Source of the DNA: Muscardinus avellanarius
Taxonomy: Eukaryota > Chordata > Mammalia > Rodentia > Gliridae
Length of the DNA: 64,000 nucleotides
Direction: 5' to 3'
NCBI GenBank assembly: GCA_963383645.1
Contig: OY726571.1
Location: 81,908,888-81,972,887 of the forward strand
Made by a program: the position numbers and the translations under genes. Below are positions 59,171 through 64,000 of the stretch, in pieces (within the stretch, counting starts at the first letter, position 1; the number at the start of each line of letters is the position of its first letter). The notes beneath the pieces were generated by a model. It made no database searches and was not told the DNA's origin. It saw nothing but the letters and a program-made list of their open reading frames with translations.

Positions 59171-59760
59171 CCCTATGCCCTCTCCGAACTGGTGGTTTAA
59201 ATTGGCAATTTGTATCTGCAGCAGTTATTGTCAGCCCATATCCAGGGTCTACTATCTCTGAAGTATCTGATCTTTCACTGTCCCTGTTGTCCCATCACCC
59301 TGGTCAGTGACTTTGAGCTCCTTTACAAAAGTATGGGAGGAAGGTAGTCAGAGTATATTATTCATTGGTGAAGCAAGTTAGGTCTAGGCAACGTGGCTTC
59401 TGTGTGGGAATGATGTAGAAGCCATGATACCTGTTCTAGTGATTTGTCAGATTTTCATTAAAAACTCCCAAAGCTTTACTCTTTTCATTGATGAAGTAAG
59501 ACTTGAACAGACATATCAGGTGTTCCTTTGCTACAAACACCACGAGCCACTGGCCAATGCCAAAGATCTTCCTGAGTCATGTAATTCTGCTAATTTTCCA
59601 TATGACACCCATGGCCACCTTACCCTTGGTTAATAGGTGACATCATGTGACGGAGGTGACCTTGGAAGGGGATGATACCCTCTTTGTTTAGTGATTCCAG
59701 TTCAATGCTAGCTGTTTTAGACTTTATGTTTAATTTAGGGAAAGCTCTATCAAGATATTT
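59171..59760 (+). repeat. Block X, copy F
   Basis: A second copy only about 0.3 kb after copy E, so the block plus L1 has been duplicated locally without a V1R between. Confidence 0.6.
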
Positions 59761-59762
59761 TT

Positions 59763-59976
59763 TAGTTGGGCATAGTGGTGCACACCTGTAATCCCCATAT
59801 TTGGGATTCATAGTTAGGAGAATTACAGGTTGAAGGACAGCCTTGGAAGTATCAAAACTCTCAGCAACCTAGAGAGACTCTGTTTTAAACAAACAAACAA
59901 ACAAACAAACAAACAAATTAAAAAGGCCTTGGGAGTTAGCTCAGAAATAGAATGCCTCTGGGTTCAACCCCTAGTA

Positions 59977-60014
<38 letters not shown>
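59763..60014 (+). mobile_element. Old SINE with (AC)n tail
   Basis: A diverged B1-dID copy with (AAAC)n in the linker and about 18 AC repeats at the tail (59978-60014). Confidence 0.75.
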
Positions 60015-60016
<2 letters not shown>

Positions 60017-60765
60017 TTCATATATATTTTTTTCTAATAGCTAAGATGCTAGATTACTCTCATGATTATTTTTGTTAAATTGTGGGAAATGGGAAAGAGC
60101 TAAAATGAGTGATGTATGCACCATCTTGTACTCCATTAAGATGTATGGTTACAATGCATAAATAAAAATAAAATAAAAAGGTACATGATTACAATGTACT
60201 AAAAAAGAAATTGGATATGCATGTGCAAAAACTGTTATTAAACTTTATATTATACCACAAACAAAACTCAAAATGGAATAAAGAATATAAACACGAGACC
60301 TGAAATCATAGAACTGCAAACACAACATACAGAGAAACCCTCCTTGCTTTGGTCTTGCCAGTGAGTTTCTGGTCATTACGCCAGAAGCAAAGGAACAACG
60401 GAACAAAAACCAAGTGGGACTACATCAAACTGAACAACTTCTGCACACAAAGTAATCAACAAATGCAACGAGGAGGCAGCCTGTGGAATGAGAAATATCT
60501 TCAACCCTATGTGTGATAAATGCTTACTATCCAAAGTACATCAGGAACTTATACAACTCTATAGCCTTAAACACAAATAACCTGATTAAACATGGATAAG
60601 GGTCATGAAAAGATATTTTTCAAAGAAGAAATACAAATTGTCAACAGCTACATGAACAGGTACTCGACATTAGCCATCATGAGGTTAATGCAAATTAAAA
60701 TTGCAGCAAGAAGGAACTCTTCACCACCATTGCTCTTTTTCACAGGGGAAATCCTACTAGAACCT
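60015..60765 (+). mobile_element. L1 fragments, sense
   Basis: An old ORF2 piece (from about 60200, 'caagtgggactacatcaaac') containing a short 5'-truncated L1 3' end (about 60080-60195). An ID-like tail remnant and (CA)n follow at 60766-60851. Confidence 0.6.
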
Positions 60766-60803
60766 CCATGAGCAGGTAGAATGTCCCTAAGTTCAATCCT
60801 CAG

Positions 60804-60853
<50 letters not shown>

Positions 60854-60890
60854 GAGACTCTAAGGATGCCCTTCTGGCTTGGCTCTGACT

Positions 60891-61155
60891 TTCTTTCTTT
60901 CTTTCTTGCTTGCTTGCTTTCTTGCTTTCTTCCTTCCTTCCTTTCTTTCTTTTGTGGTACTGGGGATGAAACCCAGGGGTTTTTCTACCTCCAGGCTATA
61001 CTCCCAGACCTATTTTATACTTTATTTGGAAATAGGGTCTCACTAAGTTGCTGAGAGCCTCACTAAGTAGCTGAGGCCAGCTTCAAACCTGTGTGATCCT
61101 CCTGTCTCAGCCTCCCAAGTGCGGGGATTACAAGCGTGTGCCACCATGCCCAGCT
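60891..61155 (-). mobile_element. B1-dID SINE with (TTTC)n/(TTGC)n tail
   Basis: A complete SINE (60951-61155) with an expanded tail at 60891-60950, between GGCTCTGAC copies (60881-60889, 61156-61164). Confidence 0.88.
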
Positions 61156-63089
61156 GGCTCTGACATCTAATAGATGATTTTAAAGCTGTCATTATTTTTC
61201 TTCCCTTCACGCCTCCCCCCACCCCCCGCCGTTAACAAGTTATATGTTCTTATCAGCTTACTGACCACAGGAATAAAGAGGTGGCACCCATGAATCTGAG
61301 AAGCTCATCTCCAAGACACTGTGGACATGGATTATATTTTCTTTTTTAAAATTTTTAATGGTGCATTGTAGTCATATATCTTAATGGAATATAAGATGGT
61401 GGTGGCATACATGTACACATATTAGTCCTTACCCAATTCCTGCCCCACTCCCTATTCCTCCCTCTTTCTCATGTTTGGCTTAATTATTGACTTTGATATG
61501 TCTGTTAATGTACATCATGAACATTAGAGAATTTCCCTCTTTCCCTTTCCCATCCCCTCAGTTAGGTCACCTTATTTGCTCATCTATAGTATCTCTTTCT
61601 TATGATGCATTTTCTCCCTAGCTTTCACATATTAGGGAGAGCATCTGATTTCTTAATTTTTTGTGACTGACTAATCTCACTTAGCATAATGTTCTCCAGT
61701 TCCATCCATTTCCTTGTAAATGATATAATTGTGTTTTTCTTTATGACTGATTTCATTGTGTGCATATCCCATGCAAGGAAGAGAAGAGAGAAAAAGAAAA
61801 AAAGGGGCTAATTGGGTGATATGTGCATGTATGCCTCCACCATCTTGTACTCCATTAAAATGTATGACTACAATGCACCAATAAAAAGTTAAAAAAGAAA
61901 AAAAAAGAAAAGGGATAGAGAGAAGGTATGTAAAAGGGAAGAAGCTTGGGAGAGGGTTTGGGAAGAGAGCAAGCAAGTATACACACTCGCACACAAAAAA
62001 ATCTAGAAACAAAAACCAAAACAACAAATTAGTACAGCCCTACAAATATATAAATAGTCAGAAGACTGGACCTTTGCAGTCTCTCTCTGTGCAGACACCA
62101 AGTGCCACCGGCACCTTTCCTTCTGCAAGCCTTTTTCTCTGAGTCTTTCTCAGTCTATGCAGATGGCTGATATTAATGGGGCTGGATATAATGTTAAGCT
62201 TAGGTCACTCTCCATGTCTTCCACAGATGTGGAGTCTCAGTCTCTCCCTGCCTTCATAGGTGGTGGATGCCTCTGAGACCAAGCTTAATTTAAGAGTTTC
62301 TGTTCTCCACAGCTAAGGCAGGGTTTGTCTGACTTCTCCCCATTCGCCACAATTGGGTGACCTGTGGTGATCCTGGAGATCCTACTAGTTGGATCTAGTG
62401 TTAAGTGTAGGTTTCCCTCCACACTTTCCACTGATGCAGAGCCTGAGTCTGTTGGAGCCTCTGCTATGTCCAAAAGCAGACTCTGACCCCACCTTTGCTA
62501 GGCTGAACCACACAGTCTCAGGCCCAGGGAGTTTATCACAGCTGGGCGAATCCCTGGGGGCGCCTCACTAGGCCTTCTCCCATGGGATGGCGGCTTCACT
62601 TACAGTGCTGTTGAGCCCAGTCTAGATCTCTGGAGAGCATGGTGAGCTTGGCCGCCACTGCTGCAAGTTGTAACCGGTGTTAGCACAGGAGGAACTGATG
62701 ACTTAGAATTCAAATTATCTGCAGCTGCTAATTCAAGTCATTGATTGTTTTCCTGTTTGTCCCTGGAGTCGGGTGCAGTGAGGGAAGATGGCACTGCTGT
62801 GGTGCCCACAGCCGCAGGCGGGTGGGTGTCTTTTCTGGTTTTGTTGAACGTTGCTCTGAATCTCTGGAGAGCGTGGTGAGCTTGGCAGCCACTGCTGGAA
62901 GTTGTAGCCGGTGTTAGCACAGGAGGAACTGATGGCTTACAATTCAAATTATCTGCAGCTGCTTACTTCAGGCCCTTAGTTATTTTGTTTGTTTGTTTCT
63001 GGAGTCAGGTGCAGCGAAGCAAGTTGTGGTGCCTGCAGCCACGAGGCAAGTGGGTTTCTTTTCTGCTCTTTGATTGCTTTTTTCTTCTG

Positions 63090-63090
<1 letters not shown>

Positions 63091-63146
<56 letters not shown>

Positions 63147-63162
63147 CGCGCGCGTATGTGTG
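63091..63162. repeat. (TG)24(CG)8 alternating purine-pyrimidine tract
   Basis: 24 TG repeats (63091-63138) run directly into 8 CG repeats (63139-63154) and TATGTGTG. Such sequences readily form Z-DNA. It is the tail of the minus-orientation SINE at 63163-63363, whose target duplication TTTCTTCTGC lies at 63080-63089 and 63364-63373. Confidence 0.95.
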
Positions 63163-63363
63163 GGGAGGGTACTGGGGTTGGGACCCAGGGGCATTGTCCT
63201 CTGAGCTACACCCCCAGCCCTATTTTGTATTCTTTATTTTGAAACAGAGTCTCATTGAGTTGCAGAGGCCTCACTAAGTAGCTGAGGCTTTTGGCAAACC
63301 ATGATTTTTGGCTCTCAGCCTCCCAAATGCTGGGATTACAAGCATATGCCATCACACCTGGCT
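63163..63363 (-). mobile_element. B1-dID SINE nested in ORF-less L1
   Basis: A complete minus-orientation long-subfamily copy. It post-dates the L1 it interrupts. Confidence 0.85.
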
Positions 63364-63489
63364 TTCTTCTGCCTTTTACTTATTGTGTTATTTTTAAAGT
63401 TATGGTGTTTTCTGGCTTTTGTAGAACACTGTTTTTAAGGCCATGCATTATGTTTTCCTGATAAAACATCTGCCTGATCCTAGAATTCT

Positions 63490-63638
63490 AGCTACTATGT
63501 GGCCCAGCACCCCACAGCTGGTTATAAATTTAAAGGATATTAAAGCAGCAAGTCAACGATACATATATTTTATGTTTACTACAACAGAAATAGTCAAAAG
63601 ATGGAACCAACTTTAGTGTCCATCAATTGACACATGAG

Positions 63639-63681
<43 letters not shown>

Positions 63682-63840
63682 TACATTCATGGAATACTAT
63701 TCAGCCATGCCAAAGACGGGAACTCTGTCATTGATCACATCATGGATGAAACTGATAGGAAGAATTGAGTTGACATCATCAAAAGATCTTAAAATGTGTA
63801 ACACTTACCATATTAATGTACTTATATTGATTAATATAAA
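63490..63840 (+). mobile_element. Old L1 3' fragment with (CA)n
   Basis: 'gtgtccatcaattgacac' and 'gaatactattcagccatgcc'. (CA)n at 63644-63678. Confidence 0.6.
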
Positions 63841-63914
63841 TTTTACTGAACTTTTATCTTTCAAGTCTTGATGGTGGTATTAATCTTCACAATCACTTGA
63901 AGGATGCAGCATTA

Positions 63915-64000
63915 TTTTGAAACAGAGTCTCACAAAGTTATGGAGGGCCTCATTAAGTTTTGGAGGCTGTTCAAGAACCTGTGATCCTCTTGTCTCAGCC
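63915..64000 (-). mobile_element. SINE, cut by window end
   Basis: 'ttttgaaacagagtctcac' to 'cttgtctcagcc', the middle of a minus-orientation B1-dID element. Confidence 0.75.

Larger units (their letters stand above)
61342..63446 (-). mobile_element. ORF-less L1: 5' UTR joined to 3' end
   Basis: On the minus strand it begins at about 63446 with the L1 5' UTR, including two 234-bp monomers ('tctctggagagc' at 62627 and 62861) and AAGATGGC at about 62785. It runs through the pyrimidine tract and at about 61776 joins ORF2's last part and the 3' UTR, ending at about 61342. ORF1 and nearly all of ORF2 are missing. Near-identical ATTATRTTTTC at 61331-61341 and 63447-63457 suggests one insertion. 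Nested inside: a SINE (63163-63363) and a short sense L1 3' end (61807-61905). Confidence 0.7.

Overview
The window is mammalian nuclear DNA: AT-rich, full of LINE-1 (L1) and SINE copies, with widely spaced intronless coding exons. The commonest SINE is a B1-type left half joined to an ID-like right half with an A-rich tail. This B1-dID type is typical of squirrel-related rodents (Sciuromorpha: squirrels, mountain beaver, dormice). The species cannot be fixed from the sequence alone.

The genes are a tandem, same-strand cluster of vomeronasal type-1 receptors (V1R). There are three open coding exons (13674-14558, 43159-44070, 51852-52754), one nearly complete copy with a single frameshift in a T run (28681-29608), and one deleted remnant (31362-31620). 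Four of the five have a recognisable promoter and 5' noncoding exon 3-5 kb upstream: a conserved block of about 330 bp with TAAT sites, a TATA-like box and a splice donor ending in GTGAGT. A conserved splice acceptor lies 69-78 nt before each ATG. The repeating unit is therefore promoter/5' exon, a 2.5-4.7 kb intron, an intronless CDS, a 3' flank, then a co-duplicated repeat block ('block X') followed by an old L1 fragment.

Layout: 1-8.6 kb is the tail of a preceding unit plus an ORF1-only L1 element. 8.6-18.3 kb is V1R unit 1, whose promoter is fused to an isolated L1 5' UTR. 18.3-24.2 kb is nested retrotransposons, including two L1s with 5' inversions. 24.2-31.7 kb holds V1R pseudogenes 2 and 3. 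31.7-37.3 kb is repeats with a processed NDUFB3 pseudogene. 37.3-47.7 kb is V1R unit 4 and 47.7-59.8 kb is V1R unit 5, the latter interrupted by an LTR-like element, a young L1 fragment and an ERV leader fragment. 59.8-64 kb is repeats, including an L1 that keeps its 5' UTR and 3' end but has lost both ORFs.

The most interesting signals are the shared V1R promoter/5' exon module, the sense L1 5' UTR placed about 0.25 kb upstream of one of these promoters, and two target-site-flanked L1 derivatives (ORF1-only and ORF-less). There is also a roughly 130 bp G-quadruplex-capable (GAGAGG)n tract just upstream of another V1R promoter.
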